Shown here: positions 56,364 through 64,000 of the stretch, one piece after another
How the letters are laid out: the number at the start of each line of letters is the position of its first letter
Position numbering within the stretch: position 1 is the first letter of the stretch
DNA from: Aphanothece cf. minutissima CCALA 015
Lineage (GTDB): Bacteria > Cyanobacteriota > Cyanobacteriia > PCC-6307 > Cyanobiaceae
NCBI GenBank assembly: GCA_003003925.1
Contig: PVWP01000003.1
Location: forward strand, 62,001 to 126,000
DNA length: 64,000 nt
Direction: 5' to 3'
Position numbers and translations under genes: made by a program
Notes under the pieces: model-generated
Database searches by the model: none
The model's input: only the letters and a program-made list of their open reading frames with translations
Told to the model about the DNA's origin: nothing

Positions 56364-56567
56364 TCAGACCGCCACCGGTTCGGTGTCACCCCTGCCGGGG
56401 ATGTGGGCGTGCAGTTCGGCGGGGGATTCGAGACGGTGGATCTGCCAGGTGGCCTTGTCGCCGCAGGTGGCCTGCAGCTTGTCGAGGTCGTCGGACGCCT
56501 GCCTGGGGCTCGCGTAGGGCCCGATGTGGCGCGTCTGCAGACCGTCCCGGATGGTCAGCAGATACAT
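56364..56567 (-). CDS. Small conserved-type cyanobacterial protein
   Basis: 67 residues from ATG 56567: MYLLTIRDGLQTRHIGPYAS, then DDLDKLQATCGDKATWQIHR. The compact beta-alpha-beta-like pattern and clear start suggest a real protein. Earlier start in the same frame is not supported. Function unknown. Confidence 0.65.
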   Translation of the reverse strand: MYLLTIRDGLQTRHIGPYASPRQASDDLDKLQATCGDKATWQIHRLESPAELHAHIPGRGDTEPVAV

Positions 56568-56718
56568 ACAGAGGCCCTCCGGTGATGGTTCAAACGCTAA
56601 GGCATTTTCCCGGCCGGAACAGGGGGGAGGCGCCGTGCGGTTTCCCCGGCGTGTGATCGGCAGCACAACCGATGCAGCCCCGCCTGAGGAGCCAGGCGGA
56701 GGGGCAGCGGCGATGGGC

Positions 56719-57345
56719 TCAGCCGCCCTTCCAGCGCTGGCTGGTGCGGGCCCGCCGGCCCCAGACGGCGTCCAGGCGCCGGTCGCGGCCGCAGGACCAG
56801 CGGTAGTAGTTGTACCGGACGCCATTGCGCTTGGCGTAGTTCTGGTGGTAGCCCTCCGCCGGCCAGAACTTCGCCAGGGGCCGGATCGCCACCTTGATCG
56901 CCGCCGCCGGTTTGCCCAGTTCCCGGGCGGCCGCCACCAGGCTGTTGCGGGCCTCCACGGCCTGGTTGGCGCTGGTGGTGAAGATCACGGGCCGGTAGGA
57001 ATCGCCGCGGTCGCAGAACTGGCCGCCGCCGTCGAGGGGATCGATGTTGCGCCAGTAGGCCCGCAGCAGGGTGTCGTAGCGGATCTCGGTGTTGTCGAAG
57101 CGCACCCGGACCACCTCCTGGTGGCCGGTTCCCCCGGCGGAGACCTGCCGGTAGGTGGGGTTGGCCCCCTTGCCGCCGCTGTAGCCGCTCTCCACGTCGA
57201 GGACCCCGGGGAGCACCTCCAGATCATGTTCCAGGCACCAGAAACAGCCGCCGGCCAGCACGGCCTCCTCGGTGGCCGCCAGGGCCGGGGCCGCCGGCCC
57301 GCCGAGGGCCAGCAGCAGGCCAAGCAGCAGGGCGATCAGTCGCAT
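56719..57345 (-). CDS. msrA: Peptide methionine-S-sulfoxide reductase MsrA, exported
   Basis: 208 residues. A signal peptide ([20 protein letters not shown], cleavage near ALA-AT) implies periplasmic or lumenal location. Catalytic Cys is in [26 protein letters not shown] and [16 protein letters not shown] match the family. The start overlaps the end of lpxB by 10 bases, so it is read from the envelope operon. Confidence 0.93.
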   Translation of the reverse strand: MRLIALLLGLLLALGGPAAPALAATEEAVLAGGCFWCLEHDLEVLPGVLDVESGYSGGKGANPTYRQVSAGGTGHQEVVRVRFDNTEIRYDTLLRAYWRNIDPLDGGGQFCDRGDSYRPVIFTTSANQAVEARNSLVAAARELGKPAAAIKVAIRPLAKFWPAEGYHQNYAKRNGVRYNYYRWSCGRDRRLDAVWGRRARTSQRWKGG

Positions 57346-58535
57346 GGGGGGTGTCCCGGGAAGGGTTCCAGAATCGCCGTCGCGGCCCGGCGGGTGACGC
57401 CCGGCTCACCGAGCTTCTGCCTGAGACGAACGTAGCCCTCCAGCACCCGTTCCCGCGCCCCGGAGGCCGGATCGAACAGGGGCAGCAGGGCCGCGACGAT
57501 GGCCTCCGGTGTGAAGGCGTCCTGCAGCAGCTCCGGTACGAGCCGTTCGCCGAGCACCAGGTTCACCGGCGAGATGTGCTCCACGTTGAAGTGGATCACA
57601 TGCTTGGCCAGGAAGGCCGTGGGCCGGCTGACCCGGTAGCCGGCCACCTGGGGCACGCCCCGCAGGGCCAGCTCCAGGTTGGCGGTGCCGGATTTGGTCA
57701 GGGCGGCATCGGCGGCGGCACACAGGAGCGGCCGCAGTCCGTCGGCCTCACCGGCGGGGATCACCCGCACGGCGGTGGCCCCGGCGGCCTCCATGGCGTG
57801 CTGCAGGGACGCCTCGAACCCCGGCAGGCCGGCGGGGAGCAGCACCTGCAGATCCGGATGGCGCCGCTGCAGCAGGGCCACCGCGGCGGCCATGGGCGGC
57901 AGGAGGTAGCGCAGCTCCTGCCGCCGCGAGGCGGGCAGCAGCAGCAGCACCGGCGCCTCCGCCGGCAGGCCCAGCTGTTGGCGGGCCTCCTGGCGCGACG
58001 GCCGCTGCTGCAGGGTGTCGATCAGGGGGTGGCCCACCCAGGTGACCTGGGCGCCCCGATCGGCGTAGAAGCTGGCCTCCTCCGGGAAGATCGCCAGGAT
58101 GCGGTCGGTGAAGCCGATCAGCCGGGTGGTGCCACCGTCGCCGAGGCGGAAGGCCCACTCCTGGGGGGCGATGTAATAGGTGATGGGCACATCGGGGTAC
58201 AGCCGCCGCAGGCGCAGGCCCAGATTGACGTTGGCCCCCATGTAGTCGATCAGCACCACGGCGTCGGGGGGGTGCTGCTTCAGCCAGCGCCGCACCCTTG
58301 CCTGCAGCTTGAGGGTGGGAATGACCAGGGGGATCGGTTCCCACAGGCCGATGGCCCCGAGCTTGGTGGTGTCCGCCAGCAGCCGTGCCCCGGCCCGTTC
58401 CATGCGGCTGCCGCCGAGGGCCACCACGTCCAGGGGCAGCGACCGGCGGGCGGCCTCCTCGTGCAGGGCCTGGACCAGCAGGGATCCCTGCAGATCACCG
58501 GAGACTTCCCCGGTGCTGACCAGCAGTCGCACCAT
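57336..58535 (-). CDS. lpxB: Lipid-A-disaccharide synthase
   Basis: 399 residues, glycosyltransferase family 19, joins UDP-diacylglucosamine and lipid [21 protein letters not shown] and [28 protein letters not shown] and [14 protein letters not shown] are standard. ATG 58535 overlaps the lpxA stop by 1 base (TGATG); a longer frame upstream is the shadow of lpxA. Confidence 0.95.
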   Translation of the reverse strand: MVRLLVSTGEVSGDLQGSLLVQALHEEAARRSLPLDVVALGGSRMERAGARLLADTTKLGAIGLWEPIPLVIPTLKLQARVRRWLKQHPPDAVVLIDYMGANVNLGLRLRRLYPDVPITYYIAPQEWAFRLGDGGTTRLIGFTDRILAIFPEEASFYADRGAQVTWVGHPLIDTLQQRPSRQEARQQLGLPAEAPVLLLLPASRRQELRYLLPPMAAAVALLQRRHPDLQVLLPAGLPGFEASLQHAMEAAGATAVRVIPAGEADGLRPLLCAAADAALTKSGTANLELALRGVPQVAGYRVSRPTAFLAKHVIHFNVEHISPVNLVLGERLVPELLQDAFTPEAIVAALLPLFDPASGARERVLEGYVRLRQKLGEPGVTRRAATAILEPFPGHPPCD

Positions 58536-59356
58536 CAGCGCTGGGCCGGCAGCGGTCCGCGCCGGCCCGGCCCCACCGAGGCCTCCAGGAAGGCGCACAG
58601 CTCGTCGGCCGCGGCCAGCAGTGGCCGCTCCCGGGCCTGGCGCAGGGCGGCGGCCAGCACCAGATCGCTGCGGTAGATGAGGGTCCAGAGATCCTGGAGC
58701 TGGCGGAACTGGGCGCCGTCGTCGAGCTGGGCCATGCCGCTGCGGCGCAGCCCGACCCGGTTCAGTCCCCGGATGCGGCCGGGGTGGCCCTCCACCGTCA
58801 TGAACGGGGGGACGTCGCGGTCGATGCGGCTCATGCCGCCCACCATCGCCAGGCTGCCGATGTGGACGAACTGGTGGATGCCGAGCACGCCGCCGATCAC
58901 GGCCCGCTCACCGATCACCACGTGGCCCGCCACCGCCACCCCGTTGGCGATGACGATGCGGTCGGAGAGCTGGCAGTTGTGGCCGATGTGGCTGTAGGCC
59001 ATCAGCAGGTTGCCGTTGCCCAGCACGGTCCGCTCCCCTTCAGCCGTGGCGCGGTTGATGGTGACGCACTCCCGGATCGTGTTCTCATCGCCCATCACCA
59101 CTTCGGTGGGGGCACCGCCGTACTTGAGGTCCTGGGGTTCGAGGCCGATGCAGGCCCCCGGGAAGATCCGGTTGCCCTTGCCCATCCGCACCCGCCCGTC
59201 GATCACCACATGGGGACCGATGCGGCTGCCCTCGCCGATCTCCACCTCCGGACCGATCACCGCATAGGGGCCGATCTCCACCCCGGGGGCCAGCCGGGCC
59301 CTCGGATCGACCAGGGCCGTGGGGTGGACGGATGTCGTCATGGCTGTGCTCGACAT
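58535..59356 (-). CDS. lpxA: UDP-N-acetylglucosamine acyltransferase
   Basis: 273 residues, left-handed beta-helix built of hexapeptide repeats ([19 protein letters not shown]). Catalytic His in [34 protein letters not shown] precedes the C-terminal helices. First step of lipid A synthesis. Start ATG 59356 lies 4 bases behind the fabZ stop. Confidence 0.96.
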   Translation of the reverse strand: MSSTAMTTSVHPTALVDPRARLAPGVEIGPYAVIGPEVEIGEGSRIGPHVVIDGRVRMGKGNRIFPGACIGLEPQDLKYGGAPTEVVMGDENTIRECVTINRATAEGERTVLGNGNLLMAYSHIGHNCQLSDRIVIANGVAVAGHVVIGERAVIGGVLGIHQFVHIGSLAMVGGMSRIDRDVPPFMTVEGHPGRIRGLNRVGLRRSGMAQLDDGAQFRQLQDLWTLIYRSDLVLAAALRQARERPLLAAADELCAFLEASVGPGRRGPLPAQR

Positions 59357-59360
59357 CGCG

Positions 59361-59882
59361 TCAGTCCACGAGCGAGAACATCAGCTCGCCCGAGCAGACG
59401 CGCTCGCCATCGACCGTGGCGGTGGCGTGCACCTTGCCGAAGCGCTTGCGCTTGAGGCTGAGCAGCTCGCAGGTGATCAGCAGCTGGTCGCCGGGCACGA
59501 CGGGTCGGCGGAAGCGGACGCCGTCGATGCCGGCGAAGACGAACAGGCCCTTGGGCAGATCGGGCATCTGGGTGACGATCAGGCCCCCCACCTGGGCCAT
59601 GGCCTCGACGATCAGCACGCCCGGCATCAGGGGGCGGCCGGGGAAATGGCCCTGGAACTGGGGCTCGTTGAAGGTGACGTTCTTCAGGGCCACCGCCCGC
59701 TGGCCGGGGACGTACTCCACCACCCGATCCACCAGGGCGAAGGGGTAGCGGTGGGGGAGCAGGTTGAGGATCTGTTCGCTGCTGAGCACCACGGCCCGGG
59801 TCGTGTCCGCAGCGGGGCCAGCGGGCGTGGCGGGGGATGGGGCCGGGGCGGCCTCGGGAGCGGCGGAGGGAAGAACGGTCAA
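59361..59882 (-). CDS. fabZ: 3-hydroxyacyl-ACP dehydratase FabZ
   Basis: 173 residues from TTG 59882; longer frames overlap lpxC and are rejected. Catalytic His and Glu are in [17 protein letters not shown] and [28 protein letters not shown] is the family core. Dehydrates beta-hydroxyacyl-ACP in fatty acid synthesis. A Pro/Ala-rich extension of about 30 residues precedes the fold. The TTG is 4 bases after the lpxC stop. Confidence 0.93.
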   Translation of the reverse strand: MTVLPSAAPEAAPAPSPATPAGPAADTTRAVVLSSEQILNLLPHRYPFALVDRVVEYVPGQRAVALKNVTFNEPQFQGHFPGRPLMPGVLIVEAMAQVGGLIVTQMPDLPKGLFVFAGIDGVRFRRPVVPGDQLLITCELLSLKRKRFGKVHATATVDGERVCSGELMFSLVD

Positions 59883-59886
59883 GGAT

Positions 59887-60759
59887 TCAGTGGGTCGGTA
59901 CGGGTACGGGCAGGCGGGGCGCCTGGGCCGCAAGGGCCGCGGCCATGGCGGTGTGCAGGCCATGGGAACCGCGGTAGGCAAAGACGTGGGCCCTCGGCAG
60001 GCCCACCAACGCCAGATCTCCCAGCAGGTCCAGCAGCTTATGGCGCACCGGTTCGTCGGCGAAGCGCAGGGGCGGGTTCACCCAGTCGTCCCCATCACAG
60101 ACCAGGGCATTGTCGAGGGCACCACCCCGGATCAGGCCCGCGGCCAGCAGCTGCTCCACCTGCTCCCGGAAGCCGAAGGTGCGGGCCGGGGCAATCTCGG
60201 CCACAAAACTCTCCGGCGTGAGATCGAGGGCATAGAGCTGGCGGCCGATGGCCGCCTGGGGAAACTCGATCGCCGCCGCCAGACGCAGCCGGTCGTTGGG
60301 CAGGGCCGCCACGAACCCCAGCCCCTGGCCGAGGGTGAGGGGCAGCGGCGGCAACGGGGGCTCGAGGCGCTCGCCCCGGTCGCGGAGGCCCGCCTCGGCG
60401 ATCGCCTCCACCCAGGGCAGGCCGGAGCCGTCGAGCAGGGGGATTTCCTCCCCTTCCACCCACAGTTCCGCCTGGCTCACCCCGGTGCCGGCCAGGGCCG
60501 CCAGCAGGTGCTCCACCGTCGCCAGGCGGCGCTCACCCACCTGCAGGCAGGTGCACAGGCGGGTGTCGCTGACCTGGGCGGGGCCGAGGCGCTGCATCGG
60601 GAGTTCCGGGGCGTCCAGCCAGCCCAGCCAGTAGCCGGGCCGCTCCGACGGGCCGAGCCGGACCCGGGAGACGGCGCCGCTGTGCAGCCCGACCCCGGAG
60701 CGCTCCACGCTGGAGCGCAGGGTCCAGGCCTGGCGATAGTCGCTGGGCCAGCTGGTCAC
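59887..60759 (-). CDS. lpxC: UDP-3-O-acyl-N-acetylglucosamine deacetylase
   Basis: 290 residues from GTG 60759, which overlaps the bamA stop by one base (TAGTG). Zinc ligands: His in [12 protein letters not shown], His and Asp in [31 protein letters not shown] is the conserved N-terminus. Committed step of lipid A synthesis. The C-terminus ends in [19 protein letters not shown]. Confidence 0.95.
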   Translation of the reverse strand: MTSWPSDYRQAWTLRSSVERSGVGLHSGAVSRVRLGPSERPGYWLGWLDAPELPMQRLGPAQVSDTRLCTCLQVGERRLATVEHLLAALAGTGVSQAELWVEGEEIPLLDGSGLPWVEAIAEAGLRDRGERLEPPLPPLPLTLGQGLGFVAALPNDRLRLAAAIEFPQAAIGRQLYALDLTPESFVAEIAPARTFGFREQVEQLLAAGLIRGGALDNALVCDGDDWVNPPLRFADEPVRHKLLDLLGDLALVGLPRAHVFAYRGSHGLHTAMAAALAAQAPRLPVPVPTH

Positions 60760-63197
60760 TAGAACTTCCAGCCCACGCCGAGGTTGAAGCGCCACTCGCC
60801 GGTGAAGTCCTGGCTGGCCACCTCCAGGCGCAGCGGGCCGACGGGGGTGGTGACGATCAGGCCGGTGCCGATCGAGAAGCCGGAGCCCGGCTTGTTGAGC
60901 AGGCCGCCGAGGTTGCCCGGCACCTTCGCCTGGCTGCCGAAGGTGGTGCCGCCGTCGATGAACAGCTCGCCGCTGACGATGCTGAACAGGGGGAAGCGGT
61001 ATTCGATCGTGGCCTCGCCGAAGCTGCGGCCGACGCCCAGATCGCAGTCGAAGTAACCCCGCACCGAGTTGCCGCCACCCAGGCAGAAGGCCTCATAGGG
61101 CGGCAGGTCGCCGATCACCGTGCCGGCGGACACCTGGAAGGCCAGGGCCTGCTTGCAGTCCTCGGTCTCGCCGGCCTTGGGCCGGCAGCCCTTGTAGAAC
61201 TTCAGCCAGCGCACCGGGATGTAGTGGGTGAAGCTGCCCCGGATCCGGTTGAAGGTGGGGGAATCGGGGCCCACCGAGAAGAACTGTTCGGTGCCGATGC
61301 TGAGGAAGTTGCCCTGGGTGGGGTTGCGGGGATCGTTGAGGGTGCTCATCGTCGCCGCCAGCCGCAGGCCCACCAGCTGGTTGCGGGCGGCGCAGTTGTA
61401 GGCCACGCAGATGATCGAGCTGGTGGGTGCGGCCAGCAGCGAGGTGGCCTCGTTCGGGGTGGCCAGAGCGAAGCGGCGGGAGGTGCCCGAGAAGTCCATC
61501 GGCGTCGCCACCTGGCCGGTCAGCCCCAGCAGCACGGTCCACGGTGCCCGCTTGAAGGGGTTGCCGCCGTTGAGGGGACGCACGAACTGGACGTTGGCGC
61601 CGACGCGCTGGATCAGCACGCTGTTGCCGTCGAACTGGAACCAGCTGAGGTTCTGGCCGCTGGTCTCGGCGGCGATCCGGGCCGCCGTCACCGACGGGAA
61701 GGCCTCGAGGAGGGGGTTGAAGGGCGAGAAGATGTTGTAGGCGACCTCGGTGCCAGGGGCCTGGTAGAAGTCGGAGACGGTGAAGAAGTTGCCGTTGTTC
61801 TGGCTCTGGAACACCTGGGGGGCGTCCCGGCTCACGAAGGCCTTGAAGCGGAAGGCGGTCCGGTACTTGTCCCCCTTGATCCAGGGGTCGCTGAAGGAGA
61901 TGTCGGCCAGGCCGCCGAACTGGCCGTACGTGAAGCTGGTGGAGAGGTCCCAGGCCCGGCCGAACAGGTTGCTGTCCTGCACCTGGATCTGGCCGAAGAC
62001 CCCCTGGCTCTGGCTGTAGCCCAGACCCCCCGACAGAGACCCGGTCGACTGCTCCACCACCCCCAGCACGATCACCACCGAGCCGGGATCCTCCGGTTCG
62101 GGGCGCAGGGTCACCTTGACGTCGCTGAACAGGCCGGTGCCGTAGAGGCGCTTGAGGTCGTCCTCCAGATTGCGGCGGTTGAAGATCTCACCGGTCTTGA
62201 TGGAGATCTCCCGGGTGATCACCCACTCCTTGGTCTTGCCCTTGATGGGCTGGCCCTTGTCGTTGGTGGCCGAGCCCTCCTTGTTGAGGAACTGGACCTC
62301 CACGCCCTTCACCGTGCCCTGGCGGACCAGCAGCTGCACGTCGCCGTCGGGGCCGATCCGGGAGGGGCCGGTGACGCGGGCCAGGGAGAAGCCCTGATCG
62401 GCGTACCACTTCTGCAGCTCCTGCATGCGGCCCTGCAGGGTCACCAGGTTGAGGGTCTTGCCGTAATCACCGGCGAAGGTCTCCTGCACCACGGTCTCCG
62501 GCACCTTGGCGTCGGCCGGATCCAGGCTCACCTTGGTGAGCACCGGGTTGGGCACCACCGAGACCACCAGCCGCACCCCCAGGGGGCCGTCCTGGGGCTG
62601 GATGCGCACGTCGGAGAACCAGCCGGTGGCGTAGATGGCCTGCAGGTCCCTTTCCAGCTCGCTGCGGGTGATGCTGTTGCCGGGGGTCACCACCATGGCG
62701 CCATAGGCCGCCAGCTCGAGCCGCTCAGCCTCGGGATGGTCGGCCAGGCCCTCGATCACCACCTCACTGATCAGCACCCGGGGTTCGGCCGAGGCGGAGG
62801 GGGCGGGGGTCGGCGCCAGGGAAGGCCTGCCGGGCCGATCGTCGCTGGCGGCGGGCGGGCCGGGGGTCGCCCCGGGGGTGGCGGTGGGTGCAGGTGCCGG
62901 AGCGGGGGCCGGGCTGGCGGGGGTGGCGCCGGGGGCGGGCGTCACCGGGGTCGCTCCCGCCGGCGGGGTGGCCTCCGGCGGGTCGGCGAAGGGATCGGCG
63001 CCGGCCTGGGCCACGGTGCCGGTGGGGGGCTGGGCCTGGGAGCCGACGGGGGTCTGGCCCTGGCCGGGGGGACTTTCGGCGGCCCGGGCCTGGCCTCCGG
63101 CCAGCAGCAGGGCCACCAGGAGAGGAAGGGAGGCGGTCGCCGCCCTGGGCGTGACGCTTCGAAGGATGTGGGGCCTGCCGAGGCGAACGCCAATCAT
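60759..63197 (-). CDS. bamA: Outer membrane protein assembly factor BamA / Omp85
   Basis: 812 residues. Signal peptide (about 1-38), a Pro/Ala/Gly-rich stretch (about 40-125), POTRA domains (about 130-405, with SGEIFNRR-type KTGEIFNRRNLEDDLKRLYG) and a C-terminal beta-barrel ending in FNLGVGWKF with the terminal Phe. Inserts beta-barrel proteins into the outer membrane. The Pro-rich N-terminal segment is common in cyanobacterial Omp85. Leads the bamA-lpxC-fabZ-lpxA-lpxB-msrA run. Confidence 0.94.
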   Translation of the reverse strand: MIGVRLGRPHILRSVTPRAATASLPLLVALLLAGGQARAAESPPGQGQTPVGSQAQPPTGTVAQAGADPFADPPEATPPAGATPVTPAPGATPASPAPAPAPAPTATPGATPGPPAASDDRPGRPSLAPTPAPSASAEPRVLISEVVIEGLADHPEAERLELAAYGAMVVTPGNSITRSELERDLQAIYATGWFSDVRIQPQDGPLGVRLVVSVVPNPVLTKVSLDPADAKVPETVVQETFAGDYGKTLNLVTLQGRMQELQKWYADQGFSLARVTGPSRIGPDGDVQLLVRQGTVKGVEVQFLNKEGSATNDKGQPIKGKTKEWVITREISIKTGEIFNRRNLEDDLKRLYGTGLFSDVKVTLRPEPEDPGSVVIVLGVVEQSTGSLSGGLGYSQSQGVFGQIQVQDSNLFGRAWDLSTSFTYGQFGGLADISFSDPWIKGDKYRTAFRFKAFVSRDAPQVFQSQNNGNFFTVSDFYQAPGTEVAYNIFSPFNPLLEAFPSVTAARIAAETSGQNLSWFQFDGNSVLIQRVGANVQFVRPLNGGNPFKRAPWTVLLGLTGQVATPMDFSGTSRRFALATPNEATSLLAAPTSSIICVAYNCAARNQLVGLRLAATMSTLNDPRNPTQGNFLSIGTEQFFSVGPDSPTFNRIRGSFTHYIPVRWLKFYKGCRPKAGETEDCKQALAFQVSAGTVIGDLPPYEAFCLGGGNSVRGYFDCDLGVGRSFGEATIEYRFPLFSIVSGELFIDGGTTFGSQAKVPGNLGGLLNKPGSGFSIGTGLIVTTPVGPLRLEVASQDFTGEWRFNLGVGWKF

Positions 63198-63241
63198 GGA
63201 TGTCGTCTGCAGTGCGGCCAGGCCGCAAAATCCCGCTGACC

Positions 63242-64000
63242 TTACCCGTAGACCCGTGGTTCGGGACAGACCCCTTGGACCCGTTTGAGGACCTCCCCGT
63301 AGGCCTCGACAACGCCGCCGAGGTCCTGTCGGAATCGATCCTTGTCCAGGATCCGCTCCTGCGCATCGCTCACCGCCCGTTTCCAGAGGCGGCAGGTGTC
63401 GGGGCTGATCTCGTCTGCCACCACCAGGGTGTCGTCGGCGGTGAACCCCAGTTCGATCTTGAAATCCACCAGTTCGAGCTCCACCCGGGCAAAGAGATCG
63501 CGCAGGGCATCGTTGACCCGGAAGGCCAGTTTCCGGACTGCCTCCAGCTGGTCGGGTGTGAGCAGCTGCAGGCGCTCCAGCCGGGCTTCGCTCAGCAGGG
63601 GGTCACCCAGGGCGTCGTCCTTGTAGTACAGGTCCAGGAGGGGCGGCTCCAGGGGAGTGCCCTCCGCCATCGGCATCTGGCGGCAGAGGGAACCGGCGGC
63701 GACGTTCCGCACCACCACTTCCACCGGCACCACCCGCACCGGACGCACCATCATCCAGTGCTCACCGTGCAGTCCCAGGTAGTGGGTGGGCACCCCCAGC
63801 CGTTCGAGGTGTTCGAACAGCAGGGCGGAGATGCGGCAGTTCAGGGCCCCCTTGCCCAGCAGCTGGGCCTTCTTGAGGGCATTGAAGGCCGTGGCGTCGT
63901 CCTTGTACTCGACGGCCACCAGGTCGTCCCGGTCGGTGGCGTACACCCGCTTCGCCTTGCCTTCGTAGAGGAGGGGGCCGGTGGCAGGGGAGAGGGTCAT
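63242..64000 (-). CDS. purC: SAICAR synthase (phosphoribosylaminoimidazole-succinocarboxamide synthase)
   Basis: 252 residues, ATP-dependent ligation of aspartate to CAIR in purine synthesis. [32 protein letters not shown] and [17 protein letters not shown] are diagnostic. The ATG is the last codon of the window (63998-64000), so the gene is complete. It lies 44 bases upstream of bamA on the same strand. Confidence 0.96.
   Translation of the reverse strand: MTLSPATGPLLYEGKAKRVYATDRDDLVAVEYKDDATAFNALKKAQLLGKGALNCRISALLFEHLERLGVPTHYLGLHGEHWMMVRPVRVVPVEVVVRNVAAGSLCRQMPMAEGTPLEPPLLDLYYKDDALGDPLLSEARLERLQLLTPDQLEAVRKLAFRVNDALRDLFARVELELVDFKIELGFTADDTLVVADEISPDTCRLWKRAVSDAQERILDKDRFRQDLGGVVEAYGEVLKRVQGVCPEPRVYG

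Overview
The window is high-GC chromosomal DNA of a picocyanobacterium of the Cyanobium / Synechococcus type (alpha-cyanobacteria). The evidence is an allophycocyanin core cluster (apcE, then apcA-apcB-apcC), the cyanobacterial ATP synthase order with separate b and b' genes, a P-II gene behind an NtcA-type site, a bioF-bioK-bioC-bioD-bioA operon as known from marine Synechococcus/Prochlorococcus, lipid A genes, and several small proteins typical of the group. I name no species.

Layout. 1-6.3 kb: 3' side of rsmG, a membrane J-domain protein, a DUF3143 protein, and on the minus strand a tightly overlapping biotin operon that also contains a 51-residue membrane peptide gene. 6.3-14.4 kb: an accessory island with visibly lower GC. 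It starts with a 210-bp element with inverted terminal repeats at the 5' end of bioF. It holds a HEPN-type protein, three recognisable integron attC sites plus one decayed one, cassette genes dominated by nuclease folds (two PD-(D/E)XK proteins, one of them with DUF4268, and a possible third), an overlapping GIY-YIG/DUF4357 + restriction-fold gene pair, and frameshifted remnants of a larger gene. No integrase is present, so this looks like an integrase-less attC cluster. 14.5-24.3 kb: Ski2-like helicase, purB, a small protein, tlyA, glnB with an NtcA site, queF, the cytochrome c maturation pair ccsB-ccdA, and ftsW. 24.4-29.1 kb: apcC, apcB, apcA and apcE, with two clear terminators. 29.2-36.4 kb: a methyltransferase divergent from apcE, then atpI-atpB-atpE-b'-b-delta-alpha-gamma.

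36.4-48.4 kb: a PPC/DUF296 protein with an HD-GYP protein, an alkyltransferase-like protein, an oxidoreductase/DUF4336 pair, a 2OG-Fe(II) oxygenase, a ferredoxin/DUF3326 cluster, DUF1993, a Prx5-type peroxiredoxin, a membrane protein and a PAS-GGDEF-EAL protein. 48.4-56.6 kb: pyrF, tyrS, an FAD amine oxidase, DUF1825, a LuxR-type response regulator, a helix-hairpin-helix + GIY-YIG gene pair, pepA and small proteins. 56.7-64 kb: periplasmic msrA, then the envelope operon bamA-lpxC-fabZ-lpxA-lpxB read from purC downward, with junctions of one to a few bases.

The core genes cover biotin, purine and pyrimidine synthesis, light harvesting, ATP synthesis and outer-membrane assembly. The island is the part most likely to hold undescribed biology: a set of nuclease-fold and HEPN genes carried as mobile cassettes, which suggests anti-phage or anti-plasmid defence (inference). 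No tRNA, rRNA or CRISPR array was seen.
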